Shown here piece by piece: positions 26,949 to 35,225 of a DNA stretch of 64,000 bases. A model generated the notes under the pieces. The model saw nothing but the letters and a program-made list of their open reading frames with translations. It was not told the DNA's origin and made no database searches. This DNA is from Candidatus Bathyarchaeota archaeon (GTDB taxonomy: Archaea; Thermoproteota; Bathyarchaeia; TCS64), in contig PBSW01000084.1 of the NCBI GenBank assembly GCA_002726865.1, positions 5,878 to 69,877 on the forward strand, given 5' to 3'. The translations under genes and the position numbers were made by a program. Each line of letters opens with the position of its first letter. The stretch's first letter is position 1.

Positions 26949-28170
26949 AGAAGGCGTCCGCCGAACAGTGATCTGGGCTGCCTTAGCTGGGTTACTAGGC
27001 TGGTTAATCTATTTTAACGACCTTCGCCTCGGGGACCTCGGAAACTTCCTCCCCATGTCTGACCAGATGGCCAAGGCGAATATGGATATCATCCTGATTC
27101 CTCTTCTCACATCAATCACTATATTCTACATCGCGAGCATTATCTCCATCACACTGGAGGGGATACTCGCTGAGGTCCTGACAGGAACTCTCTATGCCGC
27201 GGGATTCGCCTCGTTCTTTGCCCTGTTTCTGGTCCTTCAACCAGGGCAAGCATTCTCTCAGGCGGGGCTACTTATCTCGGGGGCCTTTGGTGTGCTCCTA
27301 GTCTACAATGTTGTTTCGACTATTGCTCGGTTACGGAAATCCCTAGCCCTTAAAGCAGCGTCGATTAGCGCCACCATCTTCATGATAGGCCAGATCGTCC
27401 TGAAACTGATCTCACTCTTCATAAGCACCAGCGGAGCGTCGATGCCCCCTGGTATGGCGGAGGGGATCACGGGTTTCGTGAGCCTCGGCATCACCATCGC
27501 TGGGGTATTCACCCTATTTGCTATCTTTAAGTCCTCGAAGAACACCTACTTGGCTGCGACGGGTAATATCGCGGGGAACTATCTTTTCTCGGTCTCCCTA
27601 AGCCTCATAGGAGCCCTATACTTCGGGTTCTTCCTCGGAGGTCTCAAATCATACGCTCCGGGCATAGAGGACCTAAGCCCATATATTGAATGGACGGGCA
27701 TCTGCGTCTTCGCGGCGATCATCTTCACCGTGATGCGCCGGGGAATGCAGGGATCCATCATAATCAAGAACCGCCGCGGGGAGTGGAAAAAACACATACA
27801 GGAGATCAGGACATACAAGGGGGATAGGTTCATTGGGTTCACTGAGGTTATCGACGACTTCGTGGATCGGGGAAACAGGGAGAGGCTCCTAGTACGGCTT
27901 GCACTATTCCTCTACGAGAACCAGGCAGACCACGACGAGATCTCGGGGCTTTTAGCCCCCCTGATCAACTATAGAGAGGAGAATCCCCCAGAGATGGCCC
28001 GTTCGGGACGAGCTGAAGCGGTGGAAGAAGAAAATAAGCTGAGGCGCCTCAGCCTTCTCCAGAAAACGATAGGAAGAATAATTCCCCCCGGTTCAAGGGG
28101 GCCTGTGGAGGGCGGGGAATCCCTTCAGCAAGAATCGAGTAAAGTCACGGAATTAAGGAAAGAAATCTAA
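26932..28170 (+). CDS. polytopic membrane protein of the MoxR operon
   Basis: About eight hydrophobic segments fill residues 13 to 265 (for example WAALAGLLGWLIYF, IPLLTSITIFYIASIISI, GFVSLGITIAGVFTLF and LFSVSLSLIGALYFGFFLGG). A charged cytoplasmic tail of about 130 residues follows, with no motif I recognise. It overlaps the end of the transglutaminase-like gene by 17 nt and ends two bases before moxR, so translation is coupled. TTG 26932 and ATG 26938 are both possible starts; GGAGG lies at 26921-26926. It probably forms the membrane scaffold of the complex, an inference from operon position only. Confidence 0.75.
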   Translation: MNMENREGVRRTVIWAALAGLLGWLIYFNDLRLGDLGNFLPMSDQMAKANMDIILIPLLTSITIFYIASIISITLEGILAEVLTGTLYAAGFASFFALFLVLQPGQAFSQAGLLISGAFGVLLVYNVVSTIARLRKSLALKAASISATIFMIGQIVLKLISLFISTSGASMPPGMAEGITGFVSLGITIAGVFTLFAIFKSSKNTYLAATGNIAGNYLFSVSLSLIGALYFGFFLGGLKSYAPGIEDLSPYIEWTGICVFAAIIFTVMRRGMQGSIIIKNRRGEWKKHIQEIRTYKGDRFIGFTEVIDDFVDRGNRERLLVRLALFLYENQADHDEISGLLAPLINYREENPPEMARSGRAEAVEEENKLRRLSLLQKTIGRIIPPGSRGPVEGGESLQQESSKVTELRKEI

Positions 28171-28171
28171 G

Positions 28172-29149
28172 ATGAACGTATGGGAAGTAAAAGATGTCTG
28201 TACAAAGGTCCTAGACGGCATAGGTATGTACTTCGTAGGGAACAACCTATTGCTCAAGAAACTTCTGGCATCAGGCCTGGCCAACGGCCATATCCTCTTC
28301 GAAGACTACCCGGGCCTGGGTAAGACCCTCCTTGCAAAGGTCTTCGCAAGGGTTACAGGCTGCACCTGGGGAAGGGTCCAGTTTACCCCGGACCTTATGG
28401 CTGCTGATATCCTTGGAACCAGGGTCTGGAGGATGGCGGAGTCAAAGTTCGTATTGGAGAAGGGCCCTATTTTCACAAACATCCTTCTTGCTGATGAGAT
28501 CAATAGGAGCCCACCAAAGACCCAGTCGGCCCTCCTAGAGGCGATGGAGGAGCGCCAAGTCACAATTGAGGGGGAGACCCACAAGCTCAGCGCTCCCTTT
28601 TTTGTCATCGCGACCCAGAACCCCATCGAACTCGAGGGCACCTATCCACTCCCTGAAGCCCAGATGGATAGATTCCTCATAAAGCTCAGCATGGGATATG
28701 TCCCCACAAAGGCCGAAGAGAGCCTCATATTGAAGCGACGCATCGGCTGGCGCAGGGATGACCCCACCAACTTCATTAAGCCGGTGACAGATCAGGCCCT
28801 CTTTGTTGCGATGCAGCAGTTCATCGAGACCGAGATATATGTCGATGACCAGATCATCGACTACATCAGCGATATTGTCAGGCTCACCCGGCGCCACCCT
28901 ATGATTGAAGTAGGCGCCAGCCCGAGGGGGGGACTCAGCCTCCTTAAAGTGTCGAGAGCCCACGCTGCGATCGCGGGACGGAGTTTCGTGACCCCCGATG
29001 ACGTCAAGATGTTTGTGAACAATGCTTTAGGCCACAGAATGATCATGAAGATGGAGTACGCCATCGAGGGGACGTTCAGCGTCTCCGCGATCCTGAAGGA
29101 GATCGTGGATCAGGTCGAGGTCCCCAAGGAGTTCACTTCCAATCCGTGA
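28172..29149 (+). CDS. MoxR-family AAA+ ATPase
   Basis: The 325-residue protein is a complete MoxR ATPase: Walker A-like loop DYPGLGKTLLAK (Asp where the first Gly usually is), Walker B LLADEINRSPPKTQSALLEAM, sensor 1 FFVIATQNPIE, the arginine-finger region GTYPLPEAQMDRFL and a C-terminal lid with GASPRGGLSLL. MoxR proteins act as chaperones that assemble or activate partner complexes, most often together with DUF58/VWA proteins, and that partner is encoded directly downstream. It starts at ATG 28172 with AAGGAAAG upstream. Confidence 0.95.
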   Translation: MNVWEVKDVCTKVLDGIGMYFVGNNLLLKKLLASGLANGHILFEDYPGLGKTLLAKVFARVTGCTWGRVQFTPDLMAADILGTRVWRMAESKFVLEKGPIFTNILLADEINRSPPKTQSALLEAMEERQVTIEGETHKLSAPFFVIATQNPIELEGTYPLPEAQMDRFLIKLSMGYVPTKAEESLILKRRIGWRRDDPTNFIKPVTDQALFVAMQQFIETEIYVDDQIIDYISDIVRLTRRHPMIEVGASPRGGLSLLKVSRAHAAIAGRSFVTPDDVKMFVNNALGHRMIMKMEYAIEGTFSVSAILKEIVDQVEVPKEFTSNP

Positions 29150-29158
29150 GGGGATTAG

Positions 29159-30589
29159 GTGATCACACAAAGCACCCAAGAAATCATTGTAAGCGGCATT
29201 ACCTTCATGGTGATGGGAATGTTTCTGGGGAACCTCATATTTGTTGTCCTGGGCCTCTTCCCCATCGTCTTCCTTGCTATCGGAGTCCTCATAAGGCAAC
29301 CTCAAGACATCACAGTTAGTCGAAAAGGGGAGGATGCTAAGATATGGGTAGACAACCAAATAGCGGACACCCTAACCGCCACAGTAAAAGGGGGCGTTGG
29401 TCTAGTCAGTTTCAACGACTGCATCCCTTCTAGCTTCAATCTTGACGAGGGAACCAACGTTAAATTCTTCTGGAAGGGGGTCAAGGACAAACAGGTGATT
29501 ATTAGCTACCGCGCCACCTGTGCCAAGCGTGGCATGTACGAGCTCAACGATGTCAAGTACGAGACCCGCCACCCCCTCCAGATTACAGATAACCAAATAG
29601 GGAAAGCCCAGGCGCCCCGGAGCTATATCGTCCAGCCGAGACCCATGTTCGTGCGCCGGATACGTGAAAAAAAGGCTATTACACGGATCCCGATGCCCAT
29701 GGAGGCCCGGATCACGTTTGGATTTCCCACCACAGATTTCCTTGAGGTCCGGGACTACCAGCCTGGCGATCTTTACAGAAACATCAATTGGAAGGTCACC
29801 GCCCGACGACTCAGTAGCTCCCCCTCGGCCCTCCAGGTTAACGAGTACGAGAAGGAGGGGAAGAAGATGGTCTGGATCTTCCTAGATAGTGCTACCCATA
29901 TGTCACTGGGCACCACAGTGCAGAACACCATGGAATATGCGGTGAGAGCCACCCTGGGGCTCGCCGACTTTTATCTGAGCAGGGAGTGCCAAGTCGGGCT
30001 CTGCATCTACGACTACGATGCCCATGAGTGGGAAGGGAGTTACCAAAGGACCCAAGATACCCCTGATCTCGACAACACATTCTTCGGGATGGATCAAATG
30101 GAAACTAAAGTCAAGGTAGAGGAGGCCAGAGGAACAAGGGAACCCTCCCTCAGCCGGTACCTCTTCCCCGACACGGGAAAGAAGCAGCAGTTTAGGATCT
30201 TACGGGAGATGCTTAACGTGGACATCCGATACAGTGGAGAGAGTCTCAAGGAGGCGATCCATAGTTGCCGCCGCCATATCGTGGGCACACTCCCCCTCTT
30301 TATAATCATCACGATGCTCGACGCCTCCAAGACGGACGCACTCTACGCAGGGATAAAGGAACTCTACAAATACTCAGGGAGGCTAAAGATGAAGCCCTCC
30401 ATAATCGTATTCAATATCCAGGGCTATAAGATTGCTGCGCAGAGGGAGGTAGAGGAAATCGCGGCAAAGCTCCTCGACTTCCGGAACAAGCCTCTTACGG
30501 GGGTCCTAAGAAAGATGGGGGCTACTGTGGTGAACTGGAACCCCCATACTCAGAGCTTTGCTCAGGCACTAATCAAGCAGAGGGCATAA
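29159..30589 (+). CDS. DUF58 (VWA-like) protein
   Basis: Two hydrophobic segments occupy about residues 8-45, which anchors the protein in the membrane. The DUF58 hallmark is clear: RDYQPGDLYRNINWKVTARR at about residue 200, followed by a VWA-type fold (MVWIFLDSATHMSLG, the degenerate metal site). Length (476 residues) is within the family range. DUF58 proteins partner with MoxR ATPases, and this gene lies 9 nt after moxR. It starts at GTG 29159. The C-terminal part (PLFIIITMLDASKTDALYAG) looks like the rest of the Rossmann-type VWA domain. Confidence 0.9.
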   Translation: MITQSTQEIIVSGITFMVMGMFLGNLIFVVLGLFPIVFLAIGVLIRQPQDITVSRKGEDAKIWVDNQIADTLTATVKGGVGLVSFNDCIPSSFNLDEGTNVKFFWKGVKDKQVIISYRATCAKRGMYELNDVKYETRHPLQITDNQIGKAQAPRSYIVQPRPMFVRRIREKKAITRIPMPMEARITFGFPTTDFLEVRDYQPGDLYRNINWKVTARRLSSSPSALQVNEYEKEGKKMVWIFLDSATHMSLGTTVQNTMEYAVRATLGLADFYLSRECQVGLCIYDYDAHEWEGSYQRTQDTPDLDNTFFGMDQMETKVKVEEARGTREPSLSRYLFPDTGKKQQFRILREMLNVDIRYSGESLKEAIHSCRRHIVGTLPLFIIITMLDASKTDALYAGIKELYKYSGRLKMKPSIIVFNIQGYKIAAQREVEEIAAKLLDFRNKPLTGVLRKMGATVVNWNPHTQSFAQALIKQRA

Positions 30590-30590
30590 T

Positions 30591-31343
30591 ATGAATACAG
30601 CCACATTCATCAGGGGCTCGGAGTTTGTGCTCGCGATAGTCTCTACGTACATGGCGGCTGTAACCATGGTACAGACGAGCCTCTACTGGCGGGCGAGGCC
30701 ATACATGGCTATCATTTTTGGGCCTATAGCGTCCTTTCTCGGAGGCTCTCCCACTGGTGAGAGCGGGTCGTCACTAGACCTCATTATGATCGGTCTGGCT
30801 CTGGCCCTCTCGTTTACGTTCTGGCGGAAAGGGGACGAGACTGGGTTCGGGAGACTCTTTAGCCTCAATATGCTTATGTTCTTCCCCTCTGTTCTCGACT
30901 TCTCAACATTCAACTGGATCAACCTCATCCTACCCTATGAGTCCCTAACGGCCGTGACGGTACATTGGGTCTTCGTTGTCGGCCTCCTCCTCCAAGCCAC
31001 CTACCTCACCCTCAGGTACACTATGAGGTTTAAGGAGATGCGGTCGGAGCTTAAGGAGAGGGGCGCTGAAGAAGACGACATCGAAGAGATTTCCCGAGGA
31101 CAGATGGTCTATCTGAGTCAACTTGTAGCTGGAACGGTGGTGATATCTACGGGGGTCTACTTCGGGTTCCCTTACGTGAACCGGTTACTGACGGAGAAAG
31201 CCGCCGTATTGCCATATCCCCACCTCATTATCGGGGTCGTCTCTATCCTCCTCATCACAGCCGCAACAGTCCTATATCTTAAAGGAGGGGGAAACCAGAG
31301 CGGAGCAGGTAATTTGCCTCCTAGGGCATCTAAAGGCGTTTGA
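30591..31343 (+). CDS. membrane protein, last gene of the MoxR operon
   Basis: A 250-residue protein with five or six membrane spans (FVLAIVSTYMAAVTMVQTSL, LIMIGLALALSFTFW, HWVFVVGLLLQATYLTL, LVAGTVVISTGVYFGF, LIIGVVSILLITAATVLYL) and a charged loop between spans (ELKERGAEEDDIEE). No known domain is evident. It starts one base after the DUF58 stop, so it belongs to the operon. Its end overlaps the tail of a decayed DUF362 gene on the other strand. Confidence 0.75.
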   Translation: MNTATFIRGSEFVLAIVSTYMAAVTMVQTSLYWRARPYMAIIFGPIASFLGGSPTGESGSSLDLIMIGLALALSFTFWRKGDETGFGRLFSLNMLMFFPSVLDFSTFNWINLILPYESLTAVTVHWVFVVGLLLQATYLTLRYTMRFKEMRSELKERGAEEDDIEEISRGQMVYLSQLVAGTVVISTGVYFGFPYVNRLLTEKAAVLPYPHLIIGVVSILLITAATVLYLKGGGNQSGAGNLPPRASKGV

Positions 31344-31764
31344 TGACAGAAGAATAGATAAAAATTTCAAGACCCAAGTTCTTCATCGTCACACGGGTTG
31401 GGAGACCCCGGTATTTTCCAGACATTTCACCTATGACAATCATCCCCGAGTCAAACCCGTCAGCTATCAATGATTCAGCTATGAGGCTGACCGTCTCCGG
31501 GTCGGAGTTACGGGGAAAGGGCATGTCGTGATTGCCATTTGGTTTGATTATGATCTCTCCTTTAACCCCTTTCGTTAGGGGTCTTATGCCTCAAATGAGG
31601 GGCAGTGCGTGATTTATCCCCTTCTTCCGGTCATCAGACCGGACAAGGGCAACAATGGATTTTCCATCTACAACATAGGGGTCGGCTCTTAGTGTTTTAA
31701 GGGGACTATTTGGGAGAGCTTCAGCGTCTTTATGAGCCGCTTGAACTCCGCCGTTAAGTCTCAT
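31330..31764 (-). pseudogene. DUF362 protein N-terminal remnant with in-frame TGA
   Basis: From ATG 31764 one frame encodes a DUF362-like start: ADPYVVDGKSIVALVRSDD, then a TGA at 31591-31593, then GIRPLTKGVKGEIIIKPN, SDPETVSLIAESLI and IVIGEMSGKYRGLPTRV. The KPN and 'DPE...' segments are typical of DUF362. A single change (GGA to TGA) would explain the stop. The frame then ends abruptly at 31330 inside the neighbouring gene, so the C-terminal two thirds, including any ferredoxin domain, are gone. An intact but not closely similar DUF362 gene lies at 50229-51356. Confidence 0.7.
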
Positions 31765-31963
31765 GGGTTATGTTCATCCATAATGTGAATTCATTTTAAT
31801 TATCGGCGTTATGCCTTTTCGTCATATAGAGGATAGTGGAGCGCGCGACGGGGTGATTGTTGTCAATATCCTGCTCTCAATAGGTTAGCCTGAATTGGGC
31901 GCCTGATAACAAAACGATTATAAGGCTAGGTAGGGGAATTGAAAGTATCCATAAAGGAGAAAT

Positions 31964-32062
31964 GTGCGTGTATCACTTGGACTGGATAAGAAGATCCTCC
32001 TGACGGAGGACAGAATGCCCCAAGAAATTCTAAAAATAATCGACCTAGAGAAACGCTTATGA
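31964..32062 (+). pseudogene. 5' relic of a second trpB2 gene
   Basis: A 32-codon frame with a good ribosome site (AAAGGAG, then GTG 31964) encodes [19 protein letters not shown] before diverging and stopping. This matches the start of the TrpB2 gene at 38704 ([19 protein letters not shown]) in protein and DNA, including an identical 18-nt run through the KKILLT codons and a similar ribosome site. It lies 130 nt before trpE. It looks like the broken end of a duplicated trpB2; use as a leader peptide is a less likely alternative. Confidence 0.6.
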
Positions 32063-32190
32063 CTCCAAGAGGGTCCCATTGATGCCGATATGCATCATGT
32101 ACCATTCTCAACGAACAGTTTAATTAGAAGAGAAAAAGCTGGAAATCGGACCACTCATACGCCTAAAAAAAGAGGGAGAGGGGAAAAAGG

Positions 32191-33585
32191 GTGAAGGTTC
32201 AGAATCTGAAGCAACCACTAAAGGTGAATCTAGTCAAGCTTTCATTCAGTAACTCCCCCATTGAGATCTTCACAAAGATCTCTAAGCGGTGCCACTATGC
32301 CTATCTGTTAGAATCCATCGAGGGCCCTGAGAAGCTGGCGCAGTACTCATTCATCGGGTTCAATCCGCGTCTCATTATCACTGTTAAGGGGCGCAAAGCG
32401 GTCATCAAGAATATGAGGTCAGGGGAGAGAAGGGTCGAGAATACCTCCGACCCCTTGGATATAGTAAAAAAAACCCTCGAGGGGAGGGCGTCGACATTCC
32501 AGAGGTTCAGGCTCGTGGGGGGAGCCGTGGGCTTCATCACATATGATGCAATAAGGCATTGGGAGAAACTCCCCTCTAATGCTATAGACGATTTGGGTTT
32601 CCCTGACTTGGAGATGGGGGTCTACGATGATGGGATCATCTTTGACCATGTGGAGGGGAAAGAATACTACTGCTACACTGATGAATACCGCCTTGGAGAG
32701 ATCAATAGTCTCCTCAAGGAGCCCAACGACTTCGCTCCCATTAAGTTCAAGAAGCCGATGACGAACATATCCATGGAAGACTACATGGCAGCCGTGGCCA
32801 AGGCAAAAGAGCACATCGCCGCGGGTGACATATTTCAGGTGGTTCCCTCCAAGCGCTTCGAGTTTGGGTTTAAGGGCGACCTGATTGCGTTCTATCGGAG
32901 CCTCAGGGAGATCAACCCCTCGCCTTACATGTACTATTTGAAGATGGGGGACCGTCAGGTCATAGGTTCGAGTCCCGAAATGCTGGTAAGGGTCGATGGG
33001 GACACCGTTGACACCTTCCCCATAGCGGGGACCTGTCCTAGAGTAGATGACCCTGTTGAGAACAAGCGTCTCGCAGAAGAGCTCATATCAGACCCTAAGG
33101 AGCGGGCGGAGCATGTGATGCTCGTAGACCTCGGGAGGAACGATATCGGCAAGGTTGCCAAGTACGGTAGCGTTCACCTACCAGAGTACATGCAGGTCCA
33201 CCAGTACAGTCACGTCCAGCACATCGTGACCCAGGTCAGGGGCACCCTCCGAGAGGAGATGGACAGCTACGACGCCTTGAGAGCCGTTTTCCCCGCAGGC
33301 ACCGTTTCTGGCGCCCCTAAAGTAAGGGCCATGGAGATCATAGATGAATTAGAGCCAACTAGACGGGGTCCCTACGCCGGCGCCGTGGGCTACTTTAGCT
33401 ATAACGGAAATGCGGATTTCGCCATCACGATAAGAACCCTAGTCGCCATTGGGAATAGAGCTACCATTCAGGCAGGCGGAGGCATCGTGGCTGACTCGGA
33501 CCCGGAGAAGGAATGGTATGAGACGGAACACAAAGCTGCAGCACTTTTAAAGGCACTCGAGGCTGCAGGAGGTAATGACAGCTGA
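32191..33585 (+). CDS. trpE: anthranilate synthase component I
   Basis: Converts chorismate to anthranilate, first step of tryptophan synthesis, using ammonia delivered by TrpG. The 464-residue protein has the LLES element (YAYLLESIEG) linked in the family to tryptophan feedback inhibition, and the catalytic half with IAAGDIFQVVPSKRFE, MLVDLGRNDIGKV, VSGAPKVRAMEII and AGGGIVADSDPEKE. One oddity: the highly conserved GTRPR reads GTCPR, with Cys282 for Arg (TGT where CGT is expected). It starts at GTG 32191, heads the trp operon, and overlaps trpG by 4 nt. A TTTAATTA box near 32117 may be the operon promoter. Confidence 0.95.
   Translation: MKVQNLKQPLKVNLVKLSFSNSPIEIFTKISKRCHYAYLLESIEGPEKLAQYSFIGFNPRLIITVKGRKAVIKNMRSGERRVENTSDPLDIVKKTLEGRASTFQRFRLVGGAVGFITYDAIRHWEKLPSNAIDDLGFPDLEMGVYDDGIIFDHVEGKEYYCYTDEYRLGEINSLLKEPNDFAPIKFKKPMTNISMEDYMAAVAKAKEHIAAGDIFQVVPSKRFEFGFKGDLIAFYRSLREINPSPYMYYLKMGDRQVIGSSPEMLVRVDGDTVDTFPIAGTCPRVDDPVENKRLAEELISDPKERAEHVMLVDLGRNDIGKVAKYGSVHLPEYMQVHQYSHVQHIVTQVRGTLREEMDSYDALRAVFPAGTVSGAPKVRAMEIIDELEPTRRGPYAGAVGYFSYNGNADFAITIRTLVAIGNRATIQAGGGIVADSDPEKEWYETEHKAAALLKALEAAGGNDS
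33567..33573 (+). promoter_or_regulatory. ribosome binding site that fixes the CTG start of trpG
   Basis: AGGAGGT inside the end of trpE stands 8 nt before CTG 33582. No ATG, GTG or TTG is available in the trpG frame between the upstream TGA (33576) and the conserved first residues, so this site points to CTG as the start codon. Confidence 0.65.
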
Positions 33586-34160
33586 AGGTCCTCGTAATCG
33601 ATAACTATGACTCCTTCGTCTACAACCTCGTCCAGTACGTAGGGGAGCTTGGAGGAGCCCCCGTTGTCTACAGGAACGATCAGATAACCCTCGAGGAGGC
33701 GATACAGATGAACCCTGACAAGATAGTCATCTCTCCAGGGCCTGGTGACCCTCAGGACCCCAAGTATTTCGGGGTCTGCTCGGGGATCCTAAGGAGGATG
33801 AGCCCCACGGTCCCCACCCTAGGCGTCTGTCTGGGCCACCAGGGAATCATTGCAACTTATGGTGGAAAGGTGATTAGGGCCAGAAAGGTGGTACACGGCA
33901 AACCCAGTATCATCACGCATGACGGGAAGGGCCTTTTTAAGGGAATCGAGAATCCCCTGGAGGCAACACGCTATCACTCCCTTGTCGGGGAAAAAGGATC
34001 TATCCCAGACTGTCTTGAAGTGACCGCGGTATCCCTTGATGACAGTGAAATCATGGGCGTCAGGCACGTTGAGTTCCCAATAGAGGGGGTCCAGTTCCAC
34101 CCTGAATCTATTCTTACAACTAGCGGGAAGAGGATAATTACCAATTTCCTGGAGATGTAA
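33582..34160 (+). CDS. trpG: anthranilate synthase component II, CTG start
   Basis: Glutamine amidotransferase subunit that feeds ammonia to TrpE. The 192-residue frame begins KVLVIDNYDSFVYNLVQYVG, which is the true family N-terminus, and contains SPGPGDP, the nucleophile motif GVCLGHQGI and the His-Glu pair in VQFHPESI. Starting at the internal ATG 33708 would delete the first 42 residues, which are conserved. The open frame is bounded upstream by TGA 33576, leaving CTG 33582, which overlaps the trpE stop as CTGA and follows AGGAGGT at ideal spacing. Genuine CUG initiation is therefore likely. Confidence 0.9.
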   Translation: MKVLVIDNYDSFVYNLVQYVGELGGAPVVYRNDQITLEEAIQMNPDKIVISPGPGDPQDPKYFGVCSGILRRMSPTVPTLGVCLGHQGIIATYGGKVIRARKVVHGKPSIITHDGKGLFKGIENPLEATRYHSLVGEKGSIPDCLEVTAVSLDDSEIMGVRHVEFPIEGVQFHPESILTTSGKRIITNFLEM

Positions 34161-34163
34161 ACT

Positions 34164-35225
34164 GTGATCAGGAAAACAATCGGAAAATTGGTTGAGAAAC
34201 AAAGTCTCTCCTTCGAGGAGGCTAAGGAAACCATGGAAGAGATCATGTCAGGGAAGGCAACGGATTCCCAGATAGGATCATTCCTAACAGCGCTTAGGAT
34301 GAAGGAAGAGACTATAGCGGAGATATCCGCCTTCGCCTCAGCCATGAGGAAGTATTGTCATAAGATTAGCCCCAAAGTTAACGGACGCTTGGTAGATACC
34401 TGTGGCACAGGTGGGGACAAGATGGACACGTTCAACATCAGCACCACCGCAGCATTTGTCGCTTCAGGGGCTGGTGTGAAAATCGCGAAGCATGGAAACC
34501 GTTCGGTCACAAGCCTATGTGGTAGCGCGGACGTACTCCAGAGGCTAGGGCTCAACCTCGCCTTAGGCCCGGATGAGGTTAAAAGGTCAATAGAGGAGGT
34601 GGGTATAGGCTTCATGTTTGCACCAGCTTTTCACCCTGCGATGAAACACGCAATTGGGCCTAGGAAGGAGCTAGGCCTCAGAACTGTCTTCAACATCCTA
34701 GGCCCCCTCACCAACCCGGCTGGAGCATCAGCACAGCTTATTGGCGTCTACGACCCGGCTCTTACTGAACCCCTTGCAAAGGTCCTAGAACGCTTGGGGA
34801 GTGAGGAAGCTATGGTGGTCCACGGTCTCGACAGCTTGGACGAGATCTCAACTGTAGGAGCCACAAAGATCTCCTGGCTGAGGGACCAAGAGATTAGGAC
34901 CTTCGAGGCGATGCCCGGGGACTTTGGAGTGAAGCAGGTTAGTTCGGAAGAGATTAGGGGAGCAGGTCCAGATGAGAACGCCGAGCTCACATACAGGATA
35001 CTCAATGATCTCGAGGGGTCTAAAGATCCTAAGACAGAGATCGTATTGGTGAACGGCGCGGCGGGGATAGTCATCGGCGGGAAGGCGGATGACTTTATGA
35101 GCGGGATGGAAGTGGCCCGGGAGGCGATCGGGAGTGGAGGGGCTTACAATAAGCTCAAGACTCTTGTGAAGACATCTGGCGGAGATATATCTAGGCTTGA
35201 GGAGCTCGAGGACAGGTATGGGTGA
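34164..35225 (+). CDS. trpD: anthranilate phosphoribosyltransferase
   Basis: Joins anthranilate to PRPP, second step of the pathway. The 353-residue protein has DTCGTGGDKMDTFNIST, the PRPP-binding loop, KHGNRSVTSLCGSADVL, HPAMKHAIGPRKELG and FNILGPLTNPA, all standard. It starts at GTG 34164, three bases after the trpG stop. It overlaps trpC by 8 nt. The length matches free-standing TrpD enzymes; it is not fused to TrpG. Confidence 0.95.
   Translation: MIRKTIGKLVEKQSLSFEEAKETMEEIMSGKATDSQIGSFLTALRMKEETIAEISAFASAMRKYCHKISPKVNGRLVDTCGTGGDKMDTFNISTTAAFVASGAGVKIAKHGNRSVTSLCGSADVLQRLGLNLALGPDEVKRSIEEVGIGFMFAPAFHPAMKHAIGPRKELGLRTVFNILGPLTNPAGASAQLIGVYDPALTEPLAKVLERLGSEEAMVVHGLDSLDEISTVGATKISWLRDQEIRTFEAMPGDFGVKQVSSEEIRGAGPDENAELTYRILNDLEGSKDPKTEIVLVNGAAGIVIGGKADDFMSGMEVAREAIGSGGAYNKLKTLVKTSGGDISRLEELEDRYG

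Noticed and set aside
31564..31645. Two perfect inverted repeats (ACCCCT/AGGGGT and TCCGGTC/GACCGGA) that looked like terminators or operators
   Set aside because: Both fall inside the DUF362 remnant and are explained by its codons, for example RSDDR; no T-run follows.
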